Shown: positions 37,201-45,734 of the stretch, piece after piece
How positions within the stretch are numbered: the first letter of the stretch is position 1
How the letters are laid out: each line of letters begins with the position of its first letter
From: Paramoeba atlantica
Lineage: Eukaryota; Discosea
Assembly: GCA_977017575.1 (NCBI GenBank)
Contig: CDRNVI010000016.1
Location: 456,165 to 520,164 of the forward strand
DNA length: 64,000 bases
Direction of reading: 5' to 3'
The notes under the pieces: model-generated
Seen by the model: the letters and a program-made list of their open reading frames with translations, nothing else
Database searches by the model: none
Told to the model about the DNA's origin: nothing
Translations under genes and position numbers: made by a program

Positions 37201-38860
37201 GGATCTTTTAGAGTTATCCACAGTATGTGCACAAGATACAATAGCTGCACCTTTGTATAAAGAATCCAAAGTTACAAACAACCTCGAAATGGATCATCTA
37301 TCAGAATCGGCCAACGAAGGAACTGTATGCTTTTTCTGTTCGAAGTATCCCAATATTTTTTATTCTGACTCTCGGCGCAAATTGATAGGGTTGCATTCCA
37401 ATTTTGTTTATAAACCAGGAATAACTTTCGCAGCGAATTCTGATGTAAATGATCTTCAACTCGCCACATCTTTGGATAAAAAGAAACGAGAAAAGCAGAA
37501 TTCTCCAACTTTCAACACTTCACATCTATCACAGACATCGTTTTTGTCCTCTATCTACCGTCATTGGAACAGACCCCAATTTGAAAGTCTTTTGACCACT
37601 ATGCTCGCCCATTGGCCTTCTAGAGAATTGGCCCGCACCAAAATCTTTAAGGATCGTAGGGCACTAAGTCAAAGGCAGGTAAGTGAACTTTATCACGCAG
37701 AAATTGCTTCAGATCAACATATTATCGAACGTAGACATCTCGCCTTGTGTCAATCGAATATGGAAAATCGCGGTTTACATTATCCTGAGCAGATTGCTAG
37801 ACGTGTGGAAGCGGAAATTCCTATCAAAGGCGAAATACGATGGTCCGCGCTTTGGCGTAGATTGGATTCAGAAACTCGGTTATCGATTCCTCGTAGAATA
37901 ACCAATTTTTTAACGTGTTTCCCAGAGCTCATACAGTACCGCGTGTTACAGGGAAGTCTCCTGCTTTCCCGTCCATCATATAATTTCGGTGATGATACGG
38001 ACGAAAAGGCGGTCGCACTTACCAGGAAGCATTCTTATTCCAATAAGCTACCTATAGGGCATGATTATATAAATTACAAGTTATGTCCCAATGTTACTCG
38101 AAACGGCTTTTCTAAATTACTTCTGTTTTGTATTTTGCCTCTTCAAAAAATTTCATTGCAGCGACTTTTACAAAGTTGTCCGGCAAGCCTGAATTTAAAC
38201 CCCAAACAATTTGAGAGAGACACTGACAAAATCGAAATCACGTATTCTGAACGGTGCCCAACGCACATTCGCAGGACGGTTGCTAATGATATAGAAGGCC
38301 TTCAAAATTTCTGCGCATCAGATAATTCTAGCTTTGCAAAAAATGTTTCAAGCCTCACAAGGCGAGATGTACTAATTCTTCGCCAAATAGTTGATACCTT
38401 AGTACACAGAAAGGGTATGAATAAATTTCTATCCGGAAGAGAGGTGCTGGGAATTATTCACTCGCATTTTTCACAACCAGACCTCCTGAGCCACATTATA
38501 TTACTCGCTCGCAAAATCTCTTCCGTTCTGCATGTCAACGAGGTTGTTAAAACAATTTATCCCAATCATGAGGACTCACAATTGGAGCATAACCTAGATT
38601 TGACTACAATCAAATTTGCCGATAGATACGTAGCTAGAAAATACATCGCAAGGAATTGGGAAATTGCTTGTTTAGCCCATTCCTCCGCACTTAATATGAA
38701 GAATTCGGGAGGTAAATTAGAACTATCACATTTTTACGACAAAATTCTCGATGCTAATATGAGAAAGAAGATGCAACGGGATGATGTCCAATGGATTTTA
38801 GAGCACTGTCCTTACATGCATATGAAGGCGACAACAATAGAGGTCAATGAATTTATCTGA
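34253..38860 (+). CDS. Large protein of unknown family, 1535 residues
   Basis: The frame is uninterrupted from ATG 34253; in-frame codons upstream have no ATG. The N-terminus MSMTATLNRTLGSKPGSKMP is basic and acid-free, compatible with mitochondrial import. There are no membrane spans or catalytic motifs. Several segments share the pattern L..LW..L......LP..L..FL...P..F.: examples are LSNLWKQLNTCSHVLPILKQ, LLVSHPRIYKITLPW, VCPETLIRSYPKFFEIYY, WSALWRRLDSETRLSIPRRI with NFLTCFPELIQYRV, LLQSCPASLNLNPKQF and WILEHCPYMHMKATTIEV. I read them as at least five degenerate helical units with a Pro-x-x-Phe/Leu core, somewhat like PORR or winged-helix RNA-binding repeats. A mitochondrial RNA factor is a guess. 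Confidence 0.65.
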   Translation: MSMTATLNRTLGSKPGSKMPSYFNLFRRTGALRISGTGAHFYYRLSNTNDLKTTPHSLELIHALHDFQVEGSIVLLYSIGYLLLDKPGAMTLSNLWKQLNTCSHVLPILKQGGLLPESSSSGSNGLRITYSDCLKTHGNTVECLYNLLVSHPRIYKITLPWLHHKSTHDSQPGRPTQTLRRHQDVEILENVEQNKPNIRKSARPLSAVPLESSSKRDVSSLENLTTRNSMSSDSPRSLSLTPVIRNHGDALVEFSTDVSVLRCIFRAFSKSALLVNQCLDSNSSSLSMSLCTCDVRNLSSCLDKPTHSYMALRGHSSLATFAIRNLYNFFVFKCESNTSHNCWTSYPDNNVMCTHMWPIGNLPGIRFRSKHYLLNWPPDQFSDSTSISSPALSFEKLRRAITVKSNNPKTHTNIDPLDVPWLWLLSPLENSHPWQSRFLILDVIKRMLLGVAEESTALILSQAIGTAMCLGLSSKARLLFNKCNIDLQDLCLKFGSFYEISLLQYTKCVKRYGRLIGLLLESEDKNRDHEPIEKRLVRRCKSLFSADAELESTSKIEVIHNLDQEDGTGTVPLYLSFRQYSNELLQWLQSLIPTEWTSHSNLSYKLKSANIGFSIHKRKHFIYAMIHFSTHFDLSIGYARTDGRYNEGRVSFEFYVRRKLKDWSIFRPSTTKMQRCCLVDSIFWFREKSKLVTSETLQYLLALHLSLIFPNCCLIPFNIALSNLPESLKTVMSHLAVCPETLIRSYPKFFEIYYTKKSALEVRSRLAVYKTNPDETSDSRICCIECCPKEVSAVHGFCLTDAYLFEKYDLFSHPVSFLMREESNKISSVSTWKIARDKFRHQYIQFPAKDTGHQYYSSEENLGKIETKTDTDSSQINDESKSTNFVRKREMFLCNPIAQRVVLVGTICDVIQNMTLSSTTARECKQTFTNNSVSIPDSDIQEHYLVKGMFKNLVPAKDIVLALSNREQLILTKLVAQWSDMEEDLLELSTVCAQDTIAAPLYKESKVTNNLEMDHLSESANEGTVCFFCSKYPNIFYSDSRRKLIGLHSNFVYKPGITFAANSDVNDLQLATSLDKKKREKQNSPTFNTSHLSQTSFLSSIYRHWNRPQFESLLTTMLAHWPSRELARTKIFKDRRALSQRQVSELYHAEIASDQHIIERRHLALCQSNMENRGLHYPEQIARRVEAEIPIKGEIRWSALWRRLDSETRLSIPRRITNFLTCFPELIQYRVLQGSLLLSRPSYNFGDDTDEKAVALTRKHSYSNKLPIGHDYINYKLCPNVTRNGFSKLLLFCILPLQKISLQRLLQSCPASLNLNPKQFERDTDKIEITYSERCPTHIRRTVANDIEGLQNFCASDNSSFAKNVSSLTRRDVLILRQIVDTLVHRKGMNKFLSGREVLGIIHSHFSQPDLLSHIILLARKISSVLHVNEVVKTIYPNHEDSQLEHNLDLTTIKFADRYVARKYIARNWEIACLAHSSALNMKNSGGKLELSHFYDKILDANMRKKMQRDDVQWILEHCPYMHMKATTIEVNEFI

Positions 38861-39272
38861 AAAGTTATGATCCAAGAAAATACCTTCCATTTCAAGTTAT
38901 CGGGGCTAGCGAATGCGGGGAGAGAAACGTTTGTACATCAGATGTATTAAGCACATGTACATACACTTATCGTTTAATTTTAAATTTCATAAATTTTATG
39001 ACAGATGCTAGAGCTTTTTCCATGGAATGATCTGATGATCACTTTCATGAAGAGCAAACGTATGCATTGTTCGACGGGGCAGTTAAGATTGCATTTGTAA
39101 CATTACAACATTAATAAATTTATATTACTAAATTTATATTATTACTTATACTGGCTATATTATTCTCAAGTAGAAAAGATAAAATAACTGAAAAGATAAT
39201 AACTGAAACTTGCTTCCAGTTCTGCCTTTAATAACATATTACGTACCAGTAACGTATTACATACCACCTTAT
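38861..39272. other. Intergenic region, 412 bp
   Basis: AT-rich, with gcacatgtacatacac near 38951 and a tatattactaaatttatatt repeat near 39120-39145. Candidate acceptors before the next gene are gcttccag (39219) and cgtaccag (39249). No gene is seen. Confidence 0.45.
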
Positions 39273-40844
39273 ATGGGCATTACTCACACCACAAAAGAGA
39301 ATAGGCGGCAAAGTCGGCTTCGAAAGCTTCCTCGATTAGAACGCCTTGCAAAAATGGCGCAGCTGAAGAAAAAGCAGCGCAGAATTTTGAATTCTGACGA
39401 GAATCATGCTCTTCTTATGAATAGCGAGCAAGGCCAGCTACTACGTTTGCACGAAAACATCCGGCAGAAACGCGCAACTAACCGTTCGGAGAGCATAGAT
39501 GCAGTTCTAGGAATTATAGAAACTGAATTCCATAAATACTGTCGCAGTTCAAAGGTATCGCGTGTAATACAAAGTTGCATTAAATACGCGACAAAAAGTC
39601 AACTTCTTCGCATCTACAATCTCTTACTACATCCGAATTCTGTGAAACCTGGCGAAGGTCTCGAGATGCGAAGTGAAGATGCTTTTTTGCCTACTTCCCT
39701 ATCTGATTCGATATTCTCATCACTCACTCAGGACACCTGCGCAGTACATGTTTTTGGGGCACTTGTTCGTCACTCCACACATGCCTTGTACTTATCACTA
39801 TACAAATGCTTTCTTCCTCGTATACATCTTCTTGCACGTTCGACTGCCGGAGCGGGCTTGCTTGACATTTTATATCGAAGCACATATTGTTCCGCAGAAA
39901 AAAGGAATTATTTGATTTGCGGGATCATTTTAGGATCTGAAACTGCTCTGAGCGATAAGCTCTGGAACAAGCCCATGTCCAAAGGTAAAATAATAGATGA
40001 CATGACTGGCATGCAATTAACTAATACGAAACACGGAGTCCCGAAGGACAAGGAGATTCTTTTCTTTAGCCAGAAAATGACTAGAGAACAATTCGAATCT
40101 CTAATGCATTGTTGTGATTCCTCTCTTTCGAAAGCAAAGTCGGAAAATAAAATTGTGTACGAAATATGTTACATTGCGCTAGAGCTTGCTGAACAGTTCC
40201 AAGAGCAACAGTGGCGGAAAGAGCTGCTACTTGCGCTACGGCCTAGGCTTCTCGAATGCGCTAGTATATCTAGGACTGCTTCAATACTATCATCAAACTA
40301 TTTTTGTGAATGTTCGCCGAAGGAACGCCGTGCGTTTCTACAAAATATATGCCCACACGTCGTAGAATTCGTCAGTTCATTTCATGGTGCTCCATTTATT
40401 TCTTCTCTTATTGCACAGCAAAAGGATCATCAAGTAGCGCTAAAAAACATTTTAAAGCCGATAACCGATAACATGGACCGACTTATTTCGGACGATAGCT
40501 TATTTCGTCACTTCGGAAAATTTCTTTTAAATATTCTGCGGCAAATATTCAAGGCAAATATTTTGTTTGACACCTGGCGACAATATCCCCTTGGATCAGG
40601 GGATCCAGAGGTTATTAGTCGATATTCATACGCTGCGAGTATTGTGCTTCCAAGTTTTCTCACCACACTTAAAAAACAAAGTGCGGAATCTTTTGTGAAT
40701 GCGGGGAACATGCGTCAGATTCTAGAATTTCTAAAAAAGAAATTGACTCTCAACGATAAGATGCAATTTTCCACTGAACTTTACCATATTTTATTCGAGC
40801 TTAGCGAATGGCTGAAAGCCTTAGACAGCAAGTTAGTTGCTTAG
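39273..40844 (+). CDS. PUM3/Puf6-family nucleolar Pumilio protein
   Basis: This is a 523-residue protein from ATG 39273; the open frame starts upstream at a TTG. The N-terminus is basic (RRQSRLRKLPRLERLAKMAQ, KKKQRR), fitting nucleolar location. The Puf repeat SKVSRVIQSCIKYATKSQLL matches the strongly conserved DASRVIQSCIKYGN of PUM3/Puf6. The C-terminal CPL-type region has FRHFGKFLLNILRQ (KYGRKVLLYLL in relatives). The family uses eleven helical repeats to bind RNA or DNA without sequence specificity, and serves ribosome assembly (7S/5.8S processing in yeast). There are Ile/Leu-rich helices throughout. Classical Pumilio is excluded because the repeats outside the first are highly diverged. 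Confidence 0.75.
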   Translation: MGITHTTKENRRQSRLRKLPRLERLAKMAQLKKKQRRILNSDENHALLMNSEQGQLLRLHENIRQKRATNRSESIDAVLGIIETEFHKYCRSSKVSRVIQSCIKYATKSQLLRIYNLLLHPNSVKPGEGLEMRSEDAFLPTSLSDSIFSSLTQDTCAVHVFGALVRHSTHALYLSLYKCFLPRIHLLARSTAGAGLLDILYRSTYCSAEKRNYLICGIILGSETALSDKLWNKPMSKGKIIDDMTGMQLTNTKHGVPKDKEILFFSQKMTREQFESLMHCCDSSLSKAKSENKIVYEICYIALELAEQFQEQQWRKELLLALRPRLLECASISRTASILSSNYFCECSPKERRAFLQNICPHVVEFVSSFHGAPFISSLIAQQKDHQVALKNILKPITDNMDRLISDDSLFRHFGKFLLNILRQIFKANILFDTWRQYPLGSGDPEVISRYSYAASIVLPSFLTTLKKQSAESFVNAGNMRQILEFLKKKLTLNDKMQFSTELYHILFELSEWLKALDSKLVA

Positions 40845-41320
40845 CATACTCTACAATTCCTTTTTTTCCACGATTTAAGCTACACTGATATGCGATTTAC
40901 ATCTCACAAAGTAACTCGTATGTCTCATTATATCGATCTACTCATTCAAATGGTTTAATCATACTTTTAACAAACACAATATATAGGCGTGCAATCTCTT
41001 ATAGGGGTTATACTTGTAAGGGTATCTTCGCCTACCATACCCATACTTTGAACGAGTTTATCCCTCATTGACATTTGAAATTAACATTCAAGGAAAGGAC
41101 TTTCCAACCATCATTCATTTTGATTTTGAAATGCTATTTATGTTTTTGAGCTTACCACTATCATTCATACGTGTAATGTATCGTGGTATGTGTAATGAAC
41201 ATAAATGCTAAGATACATGAATCTCGTCCCGCTTCAGTGTACTGTCAAAATTACGATCAAGCAAATGATGGGGTTTTATAACAAAAATATACATGTATAA
41301 CAGAGGAACAACGAAACACC
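40845..41320. other. Intergenic region, 476 bp
   Basis: No gene is seen. It is AT-rich, with acatgtata near 41291 and an acceptor-like tgtataacag at 41294-41303, 17 nt before the next ATG. Confidence 0.45.
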
Positions 41321-42010
41321 ATGTCTTTCAGCTTTGAGGAGAGTTTTCTCCCGGAAACGAAGTCGGATTCCGAAATTCGAAAACGATCACTAGAAGGTAA
41401 TGTTCAGTCGAAGGAGAATTCCTCGGGAACATTCGAACATTCGAGCGAGGTATCTTGTAACAAGACGACCATAATTTCAGGGGTAGATAATGTTTTGTCT
41501 TTTGTATGCCATAGCCTCCGTGAACTAATTACCAATCCAACAAGGGAATGCTGTAACGGCGTTAGGCAGCGGAGTTCACATAATTTACAATCTTCGCATC
41601 AAGGCACCCAGAGTTGTTTTCCTTTCCTTTGTTCTCATTCTGATGAAGTCGCCACTGATGTAAATAATCCGAAAAAAAAGAGAAGGGTTACTGCACATGC
41701 ACTTGAAAAGGCAAGTTGTGGTAGTCAGACAACCACAACCCATCGAGGTAACGCAACTAACTCGAATCAAGCCAGTGATAGGGAAAATTTTTGCCGAGTT
41801 TTGCATAAACTGCGGACCGTTATTTTTACACGTACTATTCCAACAGAGAAAAAGGTTCAGTGCGATCTTCGCGAGGTTCTGAATCCTGTCAGCTGTGTCA
41901 AATTAAACAACAGAAGTGTGAAAAAGGAAATGATTATTCCCAAGTTAAGACCCCTGAAGGATTCAATGGGGGTTCATGTAGATTCCCGTTTCGAATATAC
42001 ACCACTTTAA
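41321..42010 (+). CDS. Hypothetical protein, Ser/Thr-rich with nuclear-type basic motif
   Basis: This is a 229-residue protein with no recognisable domain. The N-terminal half is acidic and Ser-rich (MSFSFEESFLPETKSDSEIR). PKKKRRVTAH near residue 111 is nearly identical to a classical monopartite nuclear localisation signal. The C-terminal quarter is basic. It looks mostly disordered. It has its own acceptor-like site upstream. The next frame (42271-43350) has no ATG, so the two could be exons of one gene, but no good donor site was found in this frame. Confidence 0.5.
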   Translation: MSFSFEESFLPETKSDSEIRKRSLEGNVQSKENSSGTFEHSSEVSCNKTTIISGVDNVLSFVCHSLRELITNPTRECCNGVRQRSSHNLQSSHQGTQSCFPFLCSHSDEVATDVNNPKKKRRVTAHALEKASCGSQTTTTHRGNATNSNQASDRENFCRVLHKLRTVIFTRTIPTEKKVQCDLREVLNPVSCVKLNNRSVKKEMIIPKLRPLKDSMGVHVDSRFEYTPL

Positions 42011-42240
42011 CTAATTGGAAAAAAACGATACGCACAGCAGCTTGCTAATAGTACTAATGTACCCAGGTTCGACACGCAGTACATGGACAAGTCCTTATGA
42101 TATTATAAGATGGTGCGAATTTCATCTCAGATTTTGTTCTATTAATTTACATGTATTTATTGACCTAGGTGAATTAAAGTACTAATTTTTATTTTCTAGT
42201 TTCTTAAAATACATAATAATCTAGAATATTTTGGTAATTA

Positions 42241-42294
42241 CTCTACTAATAATTTCGACTATCGCATTGCGTGGCTCTAAGCTTCGTTTTGCAG
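42241..42294 (+). promoter_or_regulatory. Probable 3' splice site with branch-point-like sequence
   Basis: ctctactaataattt near 42241 resembles a TACTAAC-type branch point. About 35 bases later cttcgttttgcag ends at 42294, directly before TGG CTC TTC, the first conserved-looking codons of the SET-like protein. Because no ATG exists in frame, this acceptor probably joins an upstream exon or leader. Confidence 0.4.
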
Positions 42295-43350
42295 TGGCTC
42301 TTCAAGAAAGGTAATTGCTTTCACCGGAATCTCTATTTAGAAGGAACCATTGGCAGCCATTCTCAAAAGCACATCAAATGTTTAGTGGATCTTGAGCCTC
42401 ACGTAACTGTTGCAGCGGTGCCTGTTGAATCTTTACTATTTGCAGACGATGTGCCCCAACTTTCATCATTTGAGCTCCCAAATGTTTTATTACGTGCCTT
42501 TCGTCTCACACCATCAGCATCAACTTTGCCGTCACAACCCCTCGAAAGAATTTTAAGTAATTCTCATTGTTTCCCGTCTCTTCTATCAATTTTTCGTCTT
42601 TCATGGTGGATAGCACTCCATCGAGCGGAGCTCGATAACTTTTGGCCTGTAGTGAATACGAATAGGTATTCAAGTTGGATACGCTGTTTACCGTTACAAC
42701 CATCGTCAATGTTTTTCGTGAATAAACAGGAGAAATATTTTTCATCCCCCGTAAATGATACCAAAGCATTTAAGATAGCCGAAAAATCAGGTATCACGGC
42801 ACAACTGATGGAGATACACGAAACTTGCCTTAGGTTCATTCAGTCTTATCACAATCTCTTGACAAAAGAAAAGGCCATGCTCAGTGAAAAGGATCTGAGT
42901 TCTATATTTGTTTCTCCTTCTCTGCGCCTCTTATATTGGGCTTGGCGCATTGTGCACAGTACGTTGCTACTTGTTCCGAGTCAAACGAGGAATAAGAAGA
43001 TAACCAGCATGCAAGAAAGTCAAAGTGTACCTATTGAAAGCGTTACGAAAGACGCAGAAATAGCTCTTTGCCCAATGTTGAGTTTCTTCAAAAAACAGAA
43101 TGGGAAACTACAAATGATGCAGGAAGAGAAGGTTCCAAATTTGCGAATCGATGTACTACGTGATTTAACTGAGCTCAGAGAACTAAGGCCGCAATGGAGA
43201 AAACGCAAATTTTTATCTTCCCCTCTTTTTGTTGTTCTAAGAACCACTTCCCAAGTCAAAAAACATACAGATCTCATTGTAGATACTCGAGAAGAATTTT
43301 TTTTTGACAGCAGCAATTTAGCAAAGCATTTGTATAAACACGGAGGTTAA
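42271..43350 (+). CDS. Possible SET/Rubisco-methyltransferase-like protein, start codon missing
   Basis: The frame opens after a TAA at 42250. It has no ATG for about 147 codons, so the true 5' end is unknown; coordinates start at a GTG. The order of segments recalls the SETD3/Rubisco LSMT family: WLFKKGN, an AAVPVESLLFADD strand (vPxxlLls), SIFRLSWWIALHRAELDNFW with WIRCLP (SxWxpYixxLP), SLRLLYWAWRIVHSTLLLV (WAwxxVxSR) and LCPMLSFFKKQNGKL, where family members have a PxxDxxNH motif for methyl-donor binding. Here S and KK replace D and NH, so it may be catalytically dead. The C-terminal substrate-binding domain is short. The resemblance is weak, and this is a tentative call. Confidence 0.35.
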   Translation: MALSFVLQWLFKKGNCFHRNLYLEGTIGSHSQKHIKCLVDLEPHVTVAAVPVESLLFADDVPQLSSFELPNVLLRAFRLTPSASTLPSQPLERILSNSHCFPSLLSIFRLSWWIALHRAELDNFWPVVNTNRYSSWIRCLPLQPSSMFFVNKQEKYFSSPVNDTKAFKIAEKSGITAQLMEIHETCLRFIQSYHNLLTKEKAMLSEKDLSSIFVSPSLRLLYWAWRIVHSTLLLVPSQTRNKKITSMQESQSVPIESVTKDAEIALCPMLSFFKKQNGKLQMMQEEKVPNLRIDVLRDLTELRELRPQWRKRKFLSSPLFVVLRTTSQVKKHTDLIVDTREEFFFDSSNLAKHLYKHGG

Positions 43351-43646
43351 GGCACTCTGTGGACCATGTGGAGAAAAGTACAGGTGGACACACCTACAAC
43401 AGTGCTTACTTTGGTGTCTGCTCAAGTATTTCGAAAATTTCAAAATCTTAAGATTCTTGAATCTGAGACAATTATTCTTCTAAGATTCTTCTAAGAAAAG
43501 AAAATGGCGACCTACTTCCAATTTTTGAAGGATGTGTTGGCGACTTGTACGGGGGATAATAGATAAACATCATTATAGATACATTGTATGTAAAATACTA
43601 ACGAACACCTATGTGGCGGGTACCGGCTTTATGATAGAAAGGACAA

Positions 43647-44693
43647 ATGCGCTTCAATTCCGCATTATGGTATAGCATTTACTTGTTTCGTGGATTCGTT
43701 TTTTCTTTAATTATTTGCACGACTGCTTTTACAGGTTGCTTCGTTCATTTGCCGATAACGTTTCTTCTAGGAAAGTGGAAACAGCGGATTCGATCCGCAC
43801 TCAAGAGCACTTTTTTCGCACTTGCCGCCTTCTTAATCGAATTTATGTATGGTGTAGAATGCTATTCAAATCTGGATGAAATAACTTCAACGAACTCGCT
43901 CTCCGGAGCAAATATACTCATGATTTCTAATCATCGAACACGGATTGATTGGGCTTTGCTCTGGATTCTATTTGCAAGGTATCCTTATTTACTACTGGAG
44001 TTAAAGATTACTCTGAAACACAATCTTCGCAAAATTCCACTCTTTGGATGGGCAATGCGTTCCTTTGACTTCGTTTTTCTACGTCGATCATTCCAGATAG
44101 ATGAACAAAAGTTATTATCATTGTTTTCCGAGAGCAGAGGTCCGACAGTTGTACTGCTGTTTCCAGAAGGTACTGATTTGTCTCCGGGAAACCTCGAGAA
44201 GTCTCGGAGCTATGCCATTCAAAAACACTTGTCGGTCACGCAGCACGTGCTAGTACCACGAACAAAGGGTTTTTCTACTTTGCTGAGGCAAATAAAAACT
44301 TGTCCACCGTACTTTGTGCTAGATGTCACCATGGCCTTTCAAGATCGAGCGGGACACCGTCCCTCAGAAGTAAGCTTTTTTGATGGTACTCTACCGTCCC
44401 GTGTTTACTACCACGCGAGATTACGGCAAACGTCTGATATTACTTCTGAAAGTGAACTTGCTGATCGACTTTTTGAATACTTCGAGGAGAAAGAAATTCT
44501 CTTACAACAATTTTACAACCGTGGGTGGGAAAATTTGTGCTCAAAAACAAAAATACCCACTCTGTGCTACCTTAAAAGTATTGCATTCTGGCTACTGTCA
44601 AACCTTATCGTATGTAGATTTATGTGTTACCTTTACGTGCCATATACAGTGCTTTGGATGGTTTTCGTTGGTACCGTGTTCTCGCTTACTTAA
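43647..44693 (+). CDS. Lysophospholipid acyltransferase, LCLAT1/AGPAT type
   Basis: This is a 348-residue protein. It has an N-terminal membrane segment (YLFRGFVFSLIICTTAFTGC), then the acyltransferase HX4D motif as SNHRTRIDW (about residue 94), the LFPEGTDLSPGN block (about 171) and VPRTKGFSTLL, all in the order and form of lysocardiolipin acyltransferase and plant-type LPAT2. EEKEILLQQFY closes the catalytic part as in LCLAT1. Two more hydrophobic segments are at the C-terminus (about 305-345). It transfers acyl-CoA to lysophosphatidic acid or lysocardiolipin/lysoPI in ER membranes; the substrate cannot be decided. It is the only lipid-synthesis gene seen in the window. Confidence 0.9.
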   Translation: MRFNSALWYSIYLFRGFVFSLIICTTAFTGCFVHLPITFLLGKWKQRIRSALKSTFFALAAFLIEFMYGVECYSNLDEITSTNSLSGANILMISNHRTRIDWALLWILFARYPYLLLELKITLKHNLRKIPLFGWAMRSFDFVFLRRSFQIDEQKLLSLFSESRGPTVVLLFPEGTDLSPGNLEKSRSYAIQKHLSVTQHVLVPRTKGFSTLLRQIKTCPPYFVLDVTMAFQDRAGHRPSEVSFFDGTLPSRVYYHARLRQTSDITSESELADRLFEYFEEKEILLQQFYNRGWENLCSKTKIPTLCYLKSIAFWLLSNLIVCRFMCYLYVPYTVLWMVFVGTVFSLT

Positions 44694-45068
44694 CGCGCTA
44701 TAGTAAAATTAATATAATGAAATAGTCGAGTAGGGGGTTACTGTACCTGCTCGGTTAGTGTATGCTTATTCTTGTTTATATTTTAGAGAGTCCTGTGGAG
44801 AACGTATTAAAGGTGCTTTAAGACTCAGAACCGCTGTAATCCCGCTATATTTTTTAATGCTCATATATATTAATGCTCCTTTTTTTTGATTGCTCCTTTT
44901 TAATGCTCATATATTAATGCTCATATAAACCATCCTATGCGTGAAAGAGTTTTGATTACATGCCGAGATGCATCAATTTTTTTTATAATCCACTATAATC
45001 CGTCACATCAATAATTACCGTGAAAACATTAATTAAGAATAACATAAATTAAGGTAACTTTTTTTTGG

Positions 45069-45644
45069 CACATAATTATTACCTTAATTTCTGGTACCTT
45101 AATTAATGTATGAGCCCAGATTTTGTAGCCCAGATTTCCGGTGTCGATATCTTTCGAAACTTGAACAAAATTCAGTTGAAAGTACCTACAACGCCTTTGT
45201 CCAGATGAGTTAGAATATTTGAATTCCATGCGTAGAATCATAATTCGCAATTAGAACATTAGATACCACACCTTTAATCTCGCGCACCTGTGCATTTTTT
45301 TTCGCTCATTTTTTCATTTTTATCTGTTTTTCACGTCTTTTTCATTGATCTTTCCTCTCCCCTACTTAGTGTTTAATTTTGCCCAATTCTACTAAACACT
45401 AAATAGGGGGGGACGGTAATCAATTTTGAGTAGTTTTTAGGAAATAGCTTTTAAGCTTTTTTCGCTTGCAAATAGGTCTTAAGCATGCCTGCCTTATAAG
45501 ATTTTTGAATGCACGCTGATGGGTTCTAAGTTGAAAATAACCATTGCCTTTCACGAAGCGACTAAAAGAAAAATTAATTTTGCGATAGATTTTCGGAAAA
45601 ATGAGTGACACATAATTATTACCTTAATTTCTGGTACCTTAATT
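45069..45644. repeat. Pair of 36 bp direct repeats 540 bp apart
   Basis: An identical 36 bp sequence beginning cacataattattaccttaat occupies 45069-45104 and 45609-45644. The flanks differ. The intervening DNA is non-coding. This could be target or terminal repeats of a lost or non-autonomous element, or a local duplication. Confidence 0.85.
45359..45409. repeat. Inverted repeat with C/G-run ends
   Basis: cccctacttagtgttta (45359-45375) pairs with taaacactaaatagggg (45393-45409), one mismatch, 17-base loop. The C/G-run tips resemble the termini of the other small inverted-repeat elements here. Confidence 0.8.
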
Positions 45645-45734
45645 TTAATTACCTTAATAAGCGTTTTGACGGTAGTTATTGAAGTCTTTAATTCCATGCA
45701 ACTCTGACATTAAACCTGTTGTTAAGTACTTGGG

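Larger units (their letters stand above)
44694..45734. other. Intergenic region, 1.04 kb, AT-rich with repeats
   Basis: No gene was found on either strand. Tandem-like ttaatgctcatatat units occur at about 44858-44930. A 36 bp sequence is repeated exactly 540 bp apart, and a hairpin lies between the copies; both are listed separately. T runs are frequent. Confidence 0.5.

Noticed and set aside
45069-45644. Reading the 36 bp direct repeats as LTRs of a retroelement
   Set aside because: Far too short, no primer-binding site, no coding remnant between them.
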